Under the pieces are notes generated by a model. It searched no databases. It saw only the letters and a list, made by a program, of their open reading frames with translations, and was not told where the DNA came from. The position numbers and the translations under genes were made by a program. This document shows, piece by piece, positions 12,011 through 25,104 of a stretch of DNA of 64,000 nucleotides. The stretch is from Megalonaias nervosa. Lineage: Eukaryota; Mollusca; Bivalvia; Unionida; Unionidae. Every line of letters begins with the position of its first letter. The stretch's first letter is position 1. The stretch is taken from contig JAECUM010003311.1 of NCBI GenBank assembly GCA_016617855.1, positions 62,001-126,000 on the forward strand, in the 5' to 3' direction.

Positions 12011-13870
12011 TGTAATGGTGCAAAATTTTTTGTAGAATAAGTTCTGTACTCAGAAATTAATCTCTCTGTAGTATAAATTTTACTGTACATTCTTTAGTAA
12101 TGTATTTTATTCAGATCAGCACAGTGGGATACATGAACATTAGGCTTGATGTATTGGCTAAGATTGCTATAGCTTTGCAACTTGTAATAATTAATCTGTT
12201 CTGTTTCAGGCATGAACTGAGTTTTAATTAGGATCCAACTTGTCAACAATCACAACAGACAGAAAGAACATGATGTTAGCATGAGGTCATAGCAGTAAAA
12301 TGTCCATAGTGACAGGTATTAGAAATGAAGTTTAGGAAGTTGTGGTCCATTTTAAACAATTATCATAAAATGATATTTCCAGATCAATAAAGGCAGGCTG
12401 GGAAGAACTTTTTTTACTTCTGTATAACTAATAAGTATTTTGGTAAAGTAATAATCCTGATTGACTAAGCTAAATGAGCGTGCATGTTCCCAGATGGGAT
12501 TCAGGGTATTTAAGACAGTCTGCTTGTAAAATTAAGCAGTCTAAGTTCTGTAAGAAGGCAAGAAGTTGACTCCAGGAAATAATAAGTATTTCTCATAGAT
12601 TTGCCTTAAGGATGAGTGTCAATAGTGAGGGACATGGAAAGGGGAGAGAGATTTGATTTCATATAGAGGTTCAAAATCTCGAATAAAAAAACAAAGTTTA
12701 GTCTCCATTGGCTGCAATGTATATTCATTGATGTAAGTTTGTAATTATTCTTGAATTTATTCATTTTTTAAATTCAATTTTCCTTGAGTTCAGAAGCTAA
12801 GGGTTTGCATGCATTTGTCTCAAATGTTATATAACTCATGTATTATATAAATTTGTTTGAATTACCTCATTCAGATGTAAAACAAATCATGTATTGTAGG
12901 AATTTCATGCATTACTTTGATACAAATCATCAGACTTAATTTATCTGTCTTAAATAATATGTAGCATGTATGCTATGAACTGATTTTACTATGTCTATGT
13001 CAATGAATTTTAGTTACTAAGTAATGTAGTTACGACAAGACGTGAAGTCCATCAATTCATTTGTGTAATTAAGTCATGGATTTTCTTAACCAAGTGTTAA
13101 ATTGGTGTGTGTCAACCGACATCATTCAGCTAGTAATTTTATAGCCCACAGTGGGATGTAATAGTTTATCTGAGAAGTCTAGTTATGTCATGGTTCCAGC
13201 AATGTGAGTAGCCACAAGAGAGACATTACAGTTAATGTGATTGTGTTGAGAACTGACCTCATTAGCTCAGTCTTGTTGAGTTATAATAAGGTGGTATCTG
13301 ACATAACAAGAGTGGAAATATTGCCAGAAAAGAAAAACCTGAAAAATATTTAGGTTACATTTGATTTATTTGAAGGAAAAAATAGCTCCATAACTGTGCA
13401 ACACAATGGAAAGAAGTGCAGACTACACCAAGTTATGGTTGATGACCCAAAAAGGTTGGAGAGAGAGAGTGAGGAAAAGAAACACGACAACGTTGATGAC
13501 CTGTCACTAACTGTGATTTGGAAAGGACTGGAAGCAATGATGTTATGCTGACATGCCAGCATTTTGAGTTTGATCAGTCACTTGATACTATGATAAAATT
13601 TATTTTTTCAGTACAACAGAATGGCTAATTGCATTTCACATAAATTTTGTAATTATATTACTTAAAGAAAGCATATCATTCAAATGTCGTGTTCAATTTT
13701 GTTTAGTTTTTGTAATTGATTAATTTGTTATATTTTACATACAGGGGCAAGTGTTGTCCTATTCCATATCTTTACTCAGATCTCTGTTATGCCATCCATT
13801 AATTTCATATTTTATGTCATTAATTACTCATCTGGACAACAACACCCTAGTCAATGATAAGCAAAGCACC
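12011..13870. other. No gene seen
   Basis: AT-rich spacer. I see no tandem array, TE protein or RNA gene. The minus-strand 70-codon ORF at 13350-13562 has no recognisable feature. Confidence 0.4.
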
Positions 13871-14093
13871 ATTATAGGTGGGGATCACATATCACTCATA
13901 TCCTCAAACAACTAAAGGGCTTTATATGTGTGCATCAATCAGAAGCATTAAAAATGCTTTTGCCAACCAAATGGGCTTTGTATGTTTGCAGCAATGTAGT
14001 TTCAGTAAATTCATGAAGATGAATCAACGTATTTGTGCTAACTATAAACTTTCCCAATGTTTACAACAAACAGCACACTATGAGTATATGTTA

Positions 14094-14523
<430 letters not shown>

Positions 14524-14639
14524 TTGTAATTTACTTTTTTCAAAAGTCAAGTTAATAGTCTACCTGACTAGTGACACTAAACAACATAACAGACAGGTAA
14601 TATTCTCTATCATTATAAATTAAATATTCAGATCATTAT

Positions 14640-15239
14640 TAATGGAAGTAGACATGTTTCTTTGAATCTGAGTCTAGGACATTACTTTTTCACTTGGAAA
14701 TTCCTAATCTTGTTGACAATTTAGAATGTTTTTGAAAGGAAATTAACCTACATCCTGGCTCTATTATTGTGTCTTTGCTTTTACATTAATGTTGTTTACT
14801 TCAAAATTATTAATTCCTACCTTAACATCTGAAGTGGAATCGGTGTTATTGTTGTGTTCACTTTGGAACTTATGTGGATTTATTTAATTTGATTTATTCA
14901 CTGGAATTACAAAGTGCACATTAATACTTCTTAGACTAAATCATTAATTTAGAATTATAGAAAATTCATTCTAGGACATTTTGGATAATAATGACTATGA
15001 TATATCAAAAGGCTATTGGTACATTAGCACATTCAAGACTACATGGACATCATTTGGAACTCTATACATTTGCACTTGTGATTGAATTTTACTATTTTGG
15101 GATTTAATTCATGATACTGTAAATTCATTTTAGATTTTCAGTTTGTAATCTAAGAAAATAAATTATTTGTTGAATTTTACAAAACTTTGTTGGTTTTCAC
15201 ACTTTTCTGTTACTTAATTATGACTGTAGACTCGTAACA
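14640..15239 (+). mobile_element. Solo LTR (gypsy-related family), plus orientation; 5' end uncertain
   Basis: Aligns by eye with 26230-26923: CTTGGAAATTC, CTTAGAATGTT-type, ATTATTAATTCCTA, TTCACTGGAATTACAAAGT, AATAAATTATTTGTTGAA and TTACAAAACTTTGTTGG occur in the same order. It ends GACTCGTAACA. The AATAAA near the 3' end would fit a polyadenylation signal in R. The left boundary is not clear. Confidence 0.7.
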
Positions 15240-15850
15240 TACTGAAAACCACATGTCAATTCAGGATTAGCAAAACTTTGAAGATAGCCACTATGAGGGC
15301 AATATTGGATATCAGATTGGCACCATTAGGACCAAGCAGGCATGAATACTAGCAGTTGCATGACAACCCCATGTTGATATGACCATCCAGTCAGTAGGAA
15401 TCATGTTAGAAAATTTTCAAGATGGACAATACAGTAGCCATACTTGACATATAAGAGACACCATGTTCATTCAGGACCAACCTGAGATCAAATTAAGTAT
15501 TTTTGTGAAAACCCCACTGTGGTTGCCATATTGAATATCTGAATGATATCATTTTCATTTAGGACTAAACTGAGATCATGAGAAATCTTTCAGTGAAAAC
15601 CCTTGTCAGTATGACAGTCCATTCAGAAAGAGTAGAGATAGCAAGATTTTCAAGATGGCTTCAATGTCAGCTATAGTGGATGTCCAAGGAGCACCATTTT
15701 CATAAAGAACCAACTGGACCATAGGATAAATGTTTTTGAAAAGTTTCATGTCAATTCTTTGAGTAATTTAAGAGGAGTGGCAATAACAAACTTGTGTTAA
15801 TGACATTGGATGCCAGATGGTCAACAGACCAAATGCCATCATATAAAATA
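15240..15850. repeat. Degenerate ~115-bp monomer block
   Basis: Segments such as CAAGATGGACAATACAGTAG, TTCATTCAGGACCAACCTGA and TCAGTGAAAACCC recur about every 110-120 bp, with strong divergence between copies. Confidence 0.6.
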
Positions 15851-16185
15851 CCTGCTTCAAATATAGTCATCTTGCTTCTAATCAATATCCTATTTCAACC
15901 AGATGACTTAATACATCCAGACTTGATTTTCTGCATGAAATTTATTTCCATTATCTGCTAGAACTTGATCAGAAAGTGTGTGTGACCAAAATGATGTATG
16001 GAAAACACTCTTGCTGTCAAGTTCCTAACAGGATCTGTCAGAGGCACCAGAAGTTTCATGTCTGATGACAAATAGATAGGTTAATTATACCAAGTCTCAG
16101 CATTTTACAACAAACCTGATGAATCCTCTGTCTGCTACTCATACTAGATTCAACTGGGTGTGAAATGATTTTACCAGGACCATCA

Positions 16186-16283
16186 TACTCACTTATAAGT
16201 TGAGGTCAACTACAAACAATATTCTACTGGTGTATTATGTGACAGCAGATATTGGTCTGTGCAGCTGGACTTGACTTATAAGT
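16186..16283. mobile_element. Foldback MITE, copy 3 of 4 (shortest)
   Basis: The left end ACTCACTTATAAGTTGAGG is the inverse of the right end GACTTGACTTATAAGTCAGT. The interior holds TGACAGCAGATATTGGTCTG then TGCAGCTGG. The clean ends make this the best copy for defining the family termini. Confidence 0.7.
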
Positions 16284-17320
16284 CAGTATATACAGCAGTT
16301 ATTAACCCAGTAGCAAATGTGAATATGCATGTATTCTATAAAACACATTTAAAATGCAAATTAAAATTTATTAACTTTAAAGAATTTCTTTATTTGTTTC
16401 TCCCCAGGTTTTGGGAATACAGAAATGTCTGAGTAAAACTTAAAGTTGCGTGTCCTTTTAAGCTCAAAATCTCATAGCTGGATAACTCTTAGGTAGAAGA
16501 TACAAAATTAACAATAAAAGGGCCCTGACTTTTGTAATTTTTGGATTCTGTTTGGTGCATCAAACTTCACATTAACCCTAATGGTGGACAATACTTTAGA
16601 AAGTCAGCTGAATTAATTTGAAGTCTAAAAGAAAATGGTCATAGCCATTGGAACTGAAATTTGTGACTTGGTTTCTGAATAACCAGGTCCAAAATTCTAA
16701 CTGCAATATTTCATCCAATTTCTTAGATAAACAATGGTTAGAAAGTGGCAGCATTGTCTTGATGTCACTGTAGCCAAAACTGGAATTTTGGTTTGCACCT
16801 TTTTCCCATTCAACTTCATAGAGGTTGACTATACTTGGGGAGAGACAGGTTTCTATTGATTTCTAGATAGAAATGTCAAGGTTACTGGAGTCGAAATATT
16901 TTTTCATCAAACTTCTATGATGGTCTAGAGATATATCCTTTTCATCCAGGTCACTGGTCCATAATTGTCATTTTGATTAATGAATGATTAATAATTGACT
17001 TTGCAACACCTCTTATCAACTCATACACTTCATTAGAGTCATCTTTCAATTAATAGGAAGGTCACCACAAGTTCAAAGCACAAGCAAAGATTAATGTAGC
17101 CACTTTTCAACACACATCTTACTAGGACTGCAATTAAGCTGGACCCTGATGATTTGACAGTACTCCAAACTATGAGCAAACAAGGTCACAATTGGTACTA
17201 AAAAGTGGTGTGTGTCAGTGAATATTGTGAAGTGAATGCCATCTGGCAACATTGAGAATCAGGTGACAACTAGAAATGACATCAACATTTTCTAATTACT
17301 TGCTATACTATATCATTTGT
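16284..17320. other. No gene seen
   Basis: AT-rich spacer with no array or TE protein that I recognise. Confidence 0.4.
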
Positions 17321-17329
17321 GCAAAAGTC

Positions 17330-18152
17330 AGCACATGAAATGTAATCCACAGCATAATCCCTTTTTAATTATGAGACAGACTGTTTCTAAATGTAATCCA
17401 CATCATAATCCCTTTTTAATTATGAGACAGACTGTTTCTAAATGTAATCCACAGCATAATCCCTTTTCAATCATGAGACAGTCTGTTTCTAAATGTAATC
17501 CATGGCATAATCCCTTTTTTAATTATGAGACAGTCTGTTTCTAAATGTAATCCATGGCATAATCCCTTTTTAATTATGAGACAGTCTGTTTCTTAATGTA
17601 ATCTACAGCATAATCCCTTTTTAATTATGAGACAGTCTGTTTCTAAATGTAATCCACAGCATAATCCCTTTTTAATTATGAGACAGACTGTTTCTAAATG
17701 TAATCCATGGCATAGTCCCTTTTCAATTATGAGACAGTCTGTTTCTAAATGTAATCCATGGCATAATCCCTTTTTAATTATGAGACAGTCTGTTCCTAAA
17801 TGTAATCCACGGCATAATCCCTTTTAATTATGAGAGTCTGTTTCTAAATGCAATCCACTGCATAATACCTTTTTAATTATGAGACAGTTTGTTTCTAAAT
17901 GTAATCCAAAGCATAATCCCTTTTTAATTATGAGACAGTTTGTTTCTAAATGTAATCCACAGCATAATCCCTTTTTAATTATGAGACAGTCTGTTTCTAA
18001 ATGTAATCCATGGCATAATCCCTTTTTAATTATGAGACAGTCTGTTTCTAAATGTAATCCATGGCATAATCCCTTTTTAATTATGAGACAGTCTGTTTCT
18101 AAATGTAATCCATGGCAAAATCCCTTTTTAATTATGAGATAGACTGTTTCTA
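17330..18152. repeat. Minisatellite, 51-bp unit, about 16 copies
   Basis: Units contain AAATGTAATCCATGGCATAA then TCCCTTTTTAATTATGAGAC and CTGTTTCT. The period is divisible by three, so three open stretches (17317-17544, 17627-17827, 17879-18142) encode 17-residue repeats such as MRQSVSKCNPWHNPFLI. Single-base indels between them break the frame. I treat it as a satellite and not as a gene. Confidence 0.97.
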
Positions 18153-18177
18153 CTTTAAGTAGTTATCTTTATGTTAG

Positions 18178-19030
18178 AAGCCAGACTCACAGTCAATAAG
18201 TGACATATCCAGTACTTGGTCTGTGTAATCAGCTTCAGGCCAGACTCACAGTCAATAAGTGACATATCCAGTATTTGGTCTGTGTAATCAGCCTCAGGCC
18301 AGACTCACAGTCAATAAGTGAGATATCCAGTACTTGGTCTGTGTAATCAGCCTCAGGCCAGACTCACAGTCAATAAGTGACATATCCAGTACTTGGTCTG
18401 TGTAATTAACCTCAGGCCAGACTCACAGTCAATAAGTGACATATCCAGTACTTGGTCTGTATAATCAGCTTCAGGCCAGACTCACAGTCAATAAGTGACA
18501 TATCCAGTACTTGCTCTGTGTAATTAACCTCAGGCCAGACTCACAGTCAATAAGTGACATATCCAGTACTTGCTCTGTGTAATCAGCCTCAGGCCAGACT
18601 CACAGTCAATAAGTGACATATCCAGTACTTGGTCTGTGTAATCAGCCTCAGGCCAGACTCACAGTCAATAAGTGACATATCCAGTATTTGGTCTGTGTAA
18701 TTAACCTCAGGCCAGACTCACAGTCAATAAGTGACATATCCAGTACGTGGTCTGTGTAATCAGCCTCAGGCCAGACTCACAGTCAATAAGTGAGATATCC
18801 AGTACTTGGTCTGTGTAATCAGCCTCAGGCCAGACTCACAGTCAATAAGTGACATATCCAGTACTTGGTCTGTGTAATTAACTTCAGGCCAGACTCACAG
18901 TCAATAAGTGACATATCCAGTACTTGGTCTGTGCAATCAACCTCAAGCCAGACTGACAGTTAATAAGTGACATATCCAATACTTGGTCTGTGTAATCAAC
19001 CTCAAGCAGGACTCACAGTCAATGGACCCT
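18178..19030. repeat. Minisatellite, 59-bp unit, about 14 copies
   Basis: GCCAGACTCACAGTCAATAA recurs every 59 bp, followed by GTGACATATCCAGTACTTGG and TCTGTGTAATCAGCCTCAG. Copies are very similar. The segment ATCCAGTACTTGGTCTGTGT is shared with the separate array at 20945-21135. Confidence 0.98.
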
Positions 19031-19271
19031 TTTGGTAACCGAGTTATCTCCCTCTCGTATTAGGTATTTACTACATCAGGTAGGTAATTAAGCTGCTGGA
19101 CAAGAAGATAACTGCTGTCATCACAAACAAATCCATCTTTGTCAAGTGTTTTGTATTTAGTTATGTTAATCATGATGTATGAGTGATTTCTAGCCCCTCT
19201 CACAGTATACAATTACTATGGGGGAAAGGACTGAGGAAATACATATGTATACAGCAACGCAATGAAGAAAA

Positions 19272-19274
<3 letters not shown>

Positions 19275-19334
<60 letters not shown>
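19275..19334. repeat. (CT)n then (AT)n microsatellite
   Basis: A pure CT run to about 19323, followed by ATATATATAT. Confidence 0.99.
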
Positions 19335-20940
19335 TGAACTATGTACAAAAACTCCAGTCTCATCACTATTTAGAAAATAATTACTGGACCTAAACTGGAG
19401 AACCATCACAACACATAAGTTTATACAACTATTATACCTTACACCATTTTTTTTTCTTTTTTGTATGCAAATAAACAAAGCAGATAAAAAATGTAATGCC
19501 AATTAAAATATATAAAATGGTCATTCCTAACACAAACACGATATAACATGATTAAAACAATATAGCACACACATATAACACACATAATACATTAGATTGA
19601 TCCTTGGTCAAGATTGCTAAAATTTAGGGACCAGTCACAAGACCTAGTGTCTGAGGAAGGAAGTACGTGTCATAAAGAAATATACCGGGAAGGAAAACAA
19701 AGGGACCAGCTCCAGGGACATTGTGAGTAAGACACATCGTAAAATAATGAAATGCAAATAGCAAACAGCAACCCATGAACAATAATAATAAATACTTTGT
19801 TTCTTCCGAATTCTTTTTGTTACTGAAAAACAAACACCTACACTATAGGTACACTATAGGGGATACAGAAACTCCTTACAGCCTTTAAAATTTTCGGAGG
19901 GGGGGGGGCACTTCAAAGGTCGATATCTTAACATAGCTAAAGACAGAGAAGTGCCCACAAATAAAACAGTATACAGTTCACTGTTCATAAAATAACTTTG
20001 ATCAACGGTCCAGCTATTGTGGAATGTGATCAGTGGATTATAGATCCGTATGACTAAAATATGCAATGAAGAAATGGAACGCAATGGAAATACAATACAC
20101 AATGGAAAAATGGAAAGCAATGGAAATAGAATAACCAATGGAAATTATTTTTGTTTGTTTTCAATTTTTTCATTAAAAAAAATCAAAAGAAGTTTTTAAT
20201 CATCAGATGCATACATCTGTTTGAATTGCACAACAGAAAATAGAATTAATTTAAAAAACTGATGATAATAATTGTATGAAACACGCCCTTTGAGAAAGAA
20301 TGCGATAGTCATATACAAATGGAAACTTTCACATTAAATAAGGTTCATTACCAGACTTTTTATTAGTATAAAACTTTAATGCAATGGAAACAAATTTTAT
20401 TTGTAAATGATTTGTTTAATTAAGATAGGTTAACAAAAGGATTTCATCATCAGGTACAAATTCTAAGCATTTTACATAATAGAACATAATCATGAATGAA
20501 GGTTCATAATTGACTTACTTAAACAAAATGCTATTTTCAACATTCATTTTTAATTGTAATTCATTTTTTTATCTTATATGTTTGTGTTGTTACTGTTGTT
20601 GATTTGCCTAGGAATTGTGTGTTCACTATTTTATTATTCCCAAATTATCTTCTTCTACATTTTAAAAAAAAATTTCAGTTGCAAGTATCTGCACAGGTTA
20701 TACAAATACCCTTTGATATGATTATATCCACTGTGACTAACAATTATCTGTTAATTACTTTATTACGCATTTATTTAGGGCATTTAATTGGAAATATCAT
20801 TTCATTCACTTCACTTTGTTTTGCAATCAGTGAATGTTGACCAGTGGCAATACCTACCAGAAATGCTTCTAGCGCAACCTCCATACACTAAAGAGCTCAT
20901 AAAGAAAAGGCAGATAATGAGGTTACTGAAAGGGGCTATA
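19335..20940. other. No gene seen
   Basis: AT-rich spacer with an 8-9 G run near 19905. A short GGAA-rich tract with AATGGAAA words occurs at 20070-20150. No domain was recognised in any ORF. Confidence 0.4.
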
Positions 20941-20944
20941 AGTA

Positions 20945-21135
20945 ACATATCCAGTACTTGGTCTGTATAGTCAACCTCAGCTGATATGGTATGGATCCAG
21001 CATTGGTCTGTGTAATCAACCTCAGCTGATATGGTATGGATCCAGTACTTGGTCTGTGTAATCAACCTCAGCTGATATGGTATGGATCCAGTACTTGGTC
21101 TGTGTAATCAACCTCAGCTGATATGGTATGGATCC
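20945..21135. repeat. Minisatellite, ~49-bp unit, about 4 copies
   Basis: Units contain GGTCTGTGTAATCAACCTCA then GCTGATATGGTATGGATCCA. The half with CCAGTACTTGGTCTGTGTAA matches the 59-bp unit at 18178-19030. The other half is unrelated to it. Confidence 0.95.
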
Positions 21136-21179
21136 AGAAAAATCATGACATGAAAACATATATGGAAGAATTGTAATCA

Positions 21180-21640
21180 ACAGTTTCTTCCTCACCCCAA
21201 GTACAAGCCATCCACAAAGCTTGGTCCAGGTCTGTAATATAATGTTACTGTGTGGAAACCATTTATCTACATTCAGTCACAGTGACATTGACCTTTGACA
21301 CCCCACCCCCCCAAAAATCAATAGGCTTTATTCTTACCCTTAGTGACAGCCACCCACAAAGTTTGGTTCGTGTAGAACAACTGTTACTGTGCATAAAACA
21401 AGTTTTATCTTTCAGTCATAGTGACCTTGTCCTTTGGCATTTTGACCCCAAAATCAATAGGCTTCAGTACACACTGTATACATAATGTTGAACTTATGTT
21501 ATTATTCATAAAACTTTCATCTTCATTCAGTCACAGTGACTTTGACATTTGACCTTCTGACCCCAAAATGATAGGTTTCTTCCTTATGACAAGTGCAAGG
21601 CCTCTACAAAGTTTGGTAACTATAGATGGTGGAGAACTTT
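21180..21640. repeat. TGACCTTGACCTTTGACC-type monomer block, about 3 monomers
   Basis: Same monomer order as 4113-4870: TTCAGTCACAGTGACNTTGA, CCCCAAAATCAATAGGCTT, AAGTACAAGCCATCCACAAA, GTTTGGTAACT and GATGGTGGAGAACTT. The monomer period is about 145 bp. Confidence 0.75.
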
Positions 21641-22213
21641 AATTATTTTAGTCACCTGTCATACATGTAGGGCGCAAGATATAAAACTGAAAGTACATTT
21701 CTTTTTTAACATAAGATTTGACAGTTAACTAAGAAGAAATAAATGCAGCAAATATCAAGTAAGACATGGTGAAAATTATGAGATAGTTATTGGTAATAAT
21801 TTTGACCATAAATAGGCATTCAATACACTTATTTTTCCCTTTCTGACTTGCATGATGCAAAAGTTAGAAAATATATAGAGAATATACATCCTCAACAGGC
21901 TGATATTTCCCTAACTGGCTGGAATGCAATCTACTTTTGAAATTTTTCCATTAAGGTTTTGGGGAGTTGTTTTAACCACTGATAACTATATTAACTATAG
22001 CATCAGTTTTTAAATACCCACAAAGCCTATCACAAATTACTTATGCCATAATCTCCATTTAAGTGAGTTTCATGTTCTCTTGGTATGTCACCTCCACACA
22101 CATAACAGGGGGAGGTAATCCAACTCTAGCAAGGACAACTCTTTTACTTGCAATAGTTCATAAACTACACAATACAATTTTATAAAAACAATGACTCTGA
22201 CGTTTTCAAATAT

Positions 22214-22755
22214 TGTTATGACTCTAGGTCTTAAATTATATAACAGAAAGAAAGTGAAACCATCAACTGAAGTAAAATCAACAAACAGTTTTTTCTCCAA
22301 TACAAAGTGAAAATTTAAGAGGAACTTACAGTATAATGAATTAAATCCCAAATAATCGTAAATGTCCTATCACAAGTCCAAAAATATCAACTGTTCCAAA
22401 TGAATTACAATAATTCTGAATGTTCTGATATAACACAATGAGGCAATCCAGAATGTCTTTGAATGAGTTCACAATAATTCAAAGTAGTTGTGTATACATC
22501 CAAAAGTGAATGAGCACTTTATTACGTTAATTCAAATGAATATTTTAAATAAATAATTTTTCTCAAATTATATCTGATTTCAATGACACAACCATAAACT
22601 CTGATCACAAATGGATTCCCACAGACTGTCCTACAACAGGAATTAATTATTTATAAAATTCCTATTTATACTCATTTTCACTTGACCTAGATATGAATCA
22701 TTCCAATGAAAAATTCCAATCTAATTGTACACAAAACTTGGCCTAAAATGTTCCA
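22214..22755 (-). mobile_element. Solo LTR (gypsy-related family), minus orientation; 5' end uncertain
   Basis: On the minus strand it ends GACCTAGAGTCATAACA, matching the end of the plus copy at 26230-26923. Inverse versions of GGTTTCACTTTCTTTCTGTT and TGGGATTTAATTCATTATAC lie in the expected order. The family motif for the last 20 bp is present on all copies. Confidence 0.7.
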
Positions 22756-22767
22756 AAGTCAAATGCT

Positions 22768-22915
22768 ATGTAAACATTCTATTTACAAATTACAATCATG
22801 GACAAAAATTGGCTATGTAAACATTCTGTTTACAAATTACAATCATGGACAAACATTGGCTATGTAAACATTCTGTTTACATTTATCCAAAGTAAATCTT
22901 ACAATCATGGACAGA
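22768..22915. repeat. Minisatellite, ~48-bp unit, 3 copies
   Basis: Units contain TATGTAAACATTCTGTTTAC then AAATTACAATCATGGACAAA. TGTAAACATTCTGTTTACA is itself a near-palindrome. Confidence 0.9.
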
Positions 22916-23048
22916 AGTTAAGCACACAATTAAATATGCATAACAGATATAAAGAATTAAAGAACAAGTGTCAACAGAAACCTCCATATTTGACCTTTAA
23001 AGTAACTGGTCCAAAAATCCATGCTGTGTACCAGTGGCTTTACATCCA

Positions 23049-23488
23049 TCATAAAGTATACTTAAAAATCGTTATATTATTCACTGCATCCTGGAAATTG
23101 TCTATACATTGATCTAGAATTAAATGGCATGCCCTCTTTTGGAGTCTTAAAAGTTTTGCTATGTTTGAATTAGAAGTAAAACCCCAAATTACATTACAAT
23201 AGTCCAGATACGGCTGAATACAACTTTTATAAAAGATGACCCTATCCTGAAGAGGAATGTATGTTTTGATTTTCATCAGTAGCCAAATATAAGAATTAAC
23301 CTTTTTGAAACATGTTTAATGTGAATAGACCAACAAAGATTGATATCTATGAAAACACTAAGAATTTTATCATGAGAGGTCATATTAAGGCTCACATTGT
23401 CAAATAGAACCTGGACTTTGTCGCTATTTAATTGTACAAAAGCCTGGCAGATATTTATGATCATCACATTAGTACCAAAATTAACCAC
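23049..23488 (-). pseudogene. LINE reverse transcriptase C-terminal fragment (CR1/Jockey-like)
   Basis: Two minus-strand reading frames carry consecutive parts of a non-LTR retrotransposon ORF2. The upstream part (23488-23276) has a segment like KILSVFIDINLCWSIHIKHV, the RT palm/thumb stretch around a LGVxIDxxLxWxxHI motif. The downstream part (23276-23049) has RVIFYKSCIQPYLDYCNVIW and LLRLQKRACHLIL, matching the usual YxxxIxPxLDYCxxxWG and LxxLQKRAxRxI motifs after the RT. The frame changes between them and both ends are open, so this is a short dead copy. The YxDD catalytic core is not included. The family level (CR1 or Jockey-type) is inferred from the motifs only. Confidence 0.8.
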
Positions 23489-23571
23489 CGAATGTGGGAC
23501 TTCTTTACTGTTTCAACCTTCCTCTTTGAAGGGAAAACCGACACAAAAGTCAATGTTTTACTTTAATTAAT

Positions 23572-23627
23572 AATGCATTGATTTGAAACCAAATGGGCTA
23601 GTGGTAATGTCATTAAATCAATGCATT
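23572..23627. repeat. 13-bp perfect inverted repeat (hairpin)
   Basis: AATGCATTGATTT at 23572-23584 pairs exactly with AAATCAATGCATT at 23615-23627 across a 30-base loop. Its function is unknown. It may be a remnant of an inverted-repeat element. Confidence 0.7.
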
Positions 23628-23769
23628 GCCAAGGTGTAATCACAGATTTTAATGTAGAGTGGACCCTCTATATACTGGGATTCTCCAACATCTGGCAAGG
23701 GAACAGACAGCTTCCCATTTCCATAATGACAGATGTATTCCTTGGATAATTAGAAAGTTTTGTTCACTA

Positions 23770-23907
23770 GCTTTTTGGAGAGTTGACAGTAAATACTGGT
23801 AATGGTCGACACACACATTTTGGAGAGTTGACAGTACATATTAGTAATGGTCGATACACACTTTTTGGAGAGTTGACAGTACATAATGGTAATGGTCGAT
23901 GCACACA
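23770..23907. repeat. Minisatellite, ~52-bp unit, about 3 copies
   Basis: Units contain TTTTTGGAGAGTTGACAGTA then AATGGTCGATACACAC. Confidence 0.9.
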
Positions 23908-23909
23908 TT

Positions 23910-25100
23910 TTGTGCTTTAAATTGCTTAGATTCAGAACATGGCCAAAGATTCAGGGTATGCTTGGTCTCAACAGTACTGGTAAATGACATTTTGATGACT
24001 TTATTTCTAGTGAAAGAAATCACACTTTAATGATAGTTTATTTAATGTTTTTATAAATATGGAATATTGTTTTAAACAATGTTCCACATTCATTCTAGTT
24101 TGTATATGATGCAATGATTCCTATCCTTTAAAATAAAGAACTTTAATTTGACAGGAAACAAACTAATGGTGCCATATAATCATCAGGCACGTTTGTTCCT
24201 ATATCATCTGTAAGTAAGAAACAGAATTATTACATTTAAGCCTTAATTTATAGTATTCCATTTGTTGCTATTACTGCTACTATTTCAAGGAACAACTTCT
24301 CTACAAAACAAGAACAAATTTACATAACTATCATTAGATTTGGGCGTAGTGACAAGATTTTTAAGTTGGCCATTTGGTTACCATTTTGGCACCGTTTACA
24401 TTTTGGTTTATAATATTAATTTTTTAATCTGATATAAAAGGACATCAAAACTTAGAATGCCCAAATTAAAGTTTTAAAAAAAAAGTTCACAATGAAAAAG
24501 TCCTAGTTCAAGGGATGGGTGCCCAAAAATGCTATTGTTGGAATCATCTCTTTCTAATAGATGGCTGGACAGCAGACTATCCCATAAACCTCTCCCGTGT
24601 ATGATCAGTTGAGCTAAAAAAAAACAATTGTCCCTTTTTGTTGTGAGCATAAGGCCATTATTTTCACTTCAAATGACTGTTCAATCACTTATTTAGAAAT
24701 TGATGCTTGCCTCATTCAGGAATGATGTCACACATAACACCAAATAATGTCCAAGTCAAGGGAGATAATACAGTCAGTAATTTTCAAAAATCGAACTCTT
24801 CACTGCTTTTAGCACTTAAATTCAGGAATTTGGTGAGAGAAAACTGCACTAGAGCAGTGGATTTTAATTTACAAATACATGTATTCAGGAATCAAAATAG
24901 ATAATTAGGAATGAGAATTATATCAAATTCCTGATACTTTCTTAATACTGGATGACTGAAAACTCTTTCATGATACATGTGTAAAACAGTACAGTTACTT
25001 GGGTGATAAAGCATCAGACTTGTAATGCTAGCAGCTCAGTTTGTCTACTTTGGTATATCCTCATGAAAGGCACTTAGCTCCCATTTCTTTGGCATGATAC
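23910..25100. other. No gene seen
   Basis: AT-rich spacer. A weak tRNA-like stretch (about 24997-25060, GGTGATAAAGCATCAGACTT) may be a decayed SINE head, but no B box is clear, so I do not call it. Confidence 0.35.
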
Positions 25101-25104
25101 AACC

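Noticed and set aside
17317..18142. Repeat protein with 17-residue units
   Set aside because: The array is a 51-bp satellite. Indels break the frame and residue changes between units look unconstrained.
18178..19030. CRISPR-like regular array
   Set aside because: The whole 59-bp unit is repeated with no unique spacers, and the context is a eukaryotic genome. It is a minisatellite.
19021..19060. Regulatory site GAGTTATCTCCCTCTCG
   Set aside because: It is likely part of a dispersed molluscan repeat phrase. There is no gene context to support regulation.
23590..23660. tRNA-like stretch GGGCTAGTGGTAATG
   Set aside because: It resembles an A box, but the expected B box is too degenerate (GATTTTAATG) and no cloverleaf can be drawn. 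Only the 13-bp inverted repeat is reported.
23572..23700. Tigger/pogo-like terminal sequence (CTCTATATACTGGGATTCTC)
   Set aside because: It is weakly similar to known DNA transposon ends, but no matching inverted end or transposase fragment was found nearby.
24997..25060. Possible tRNA gene or SINE head (GGTGATAAAGCATCAGACTT)
   Set aside because: An A-box-like phrase is present but no clear B box, no acceptor stem pairing and no SINE body follow.
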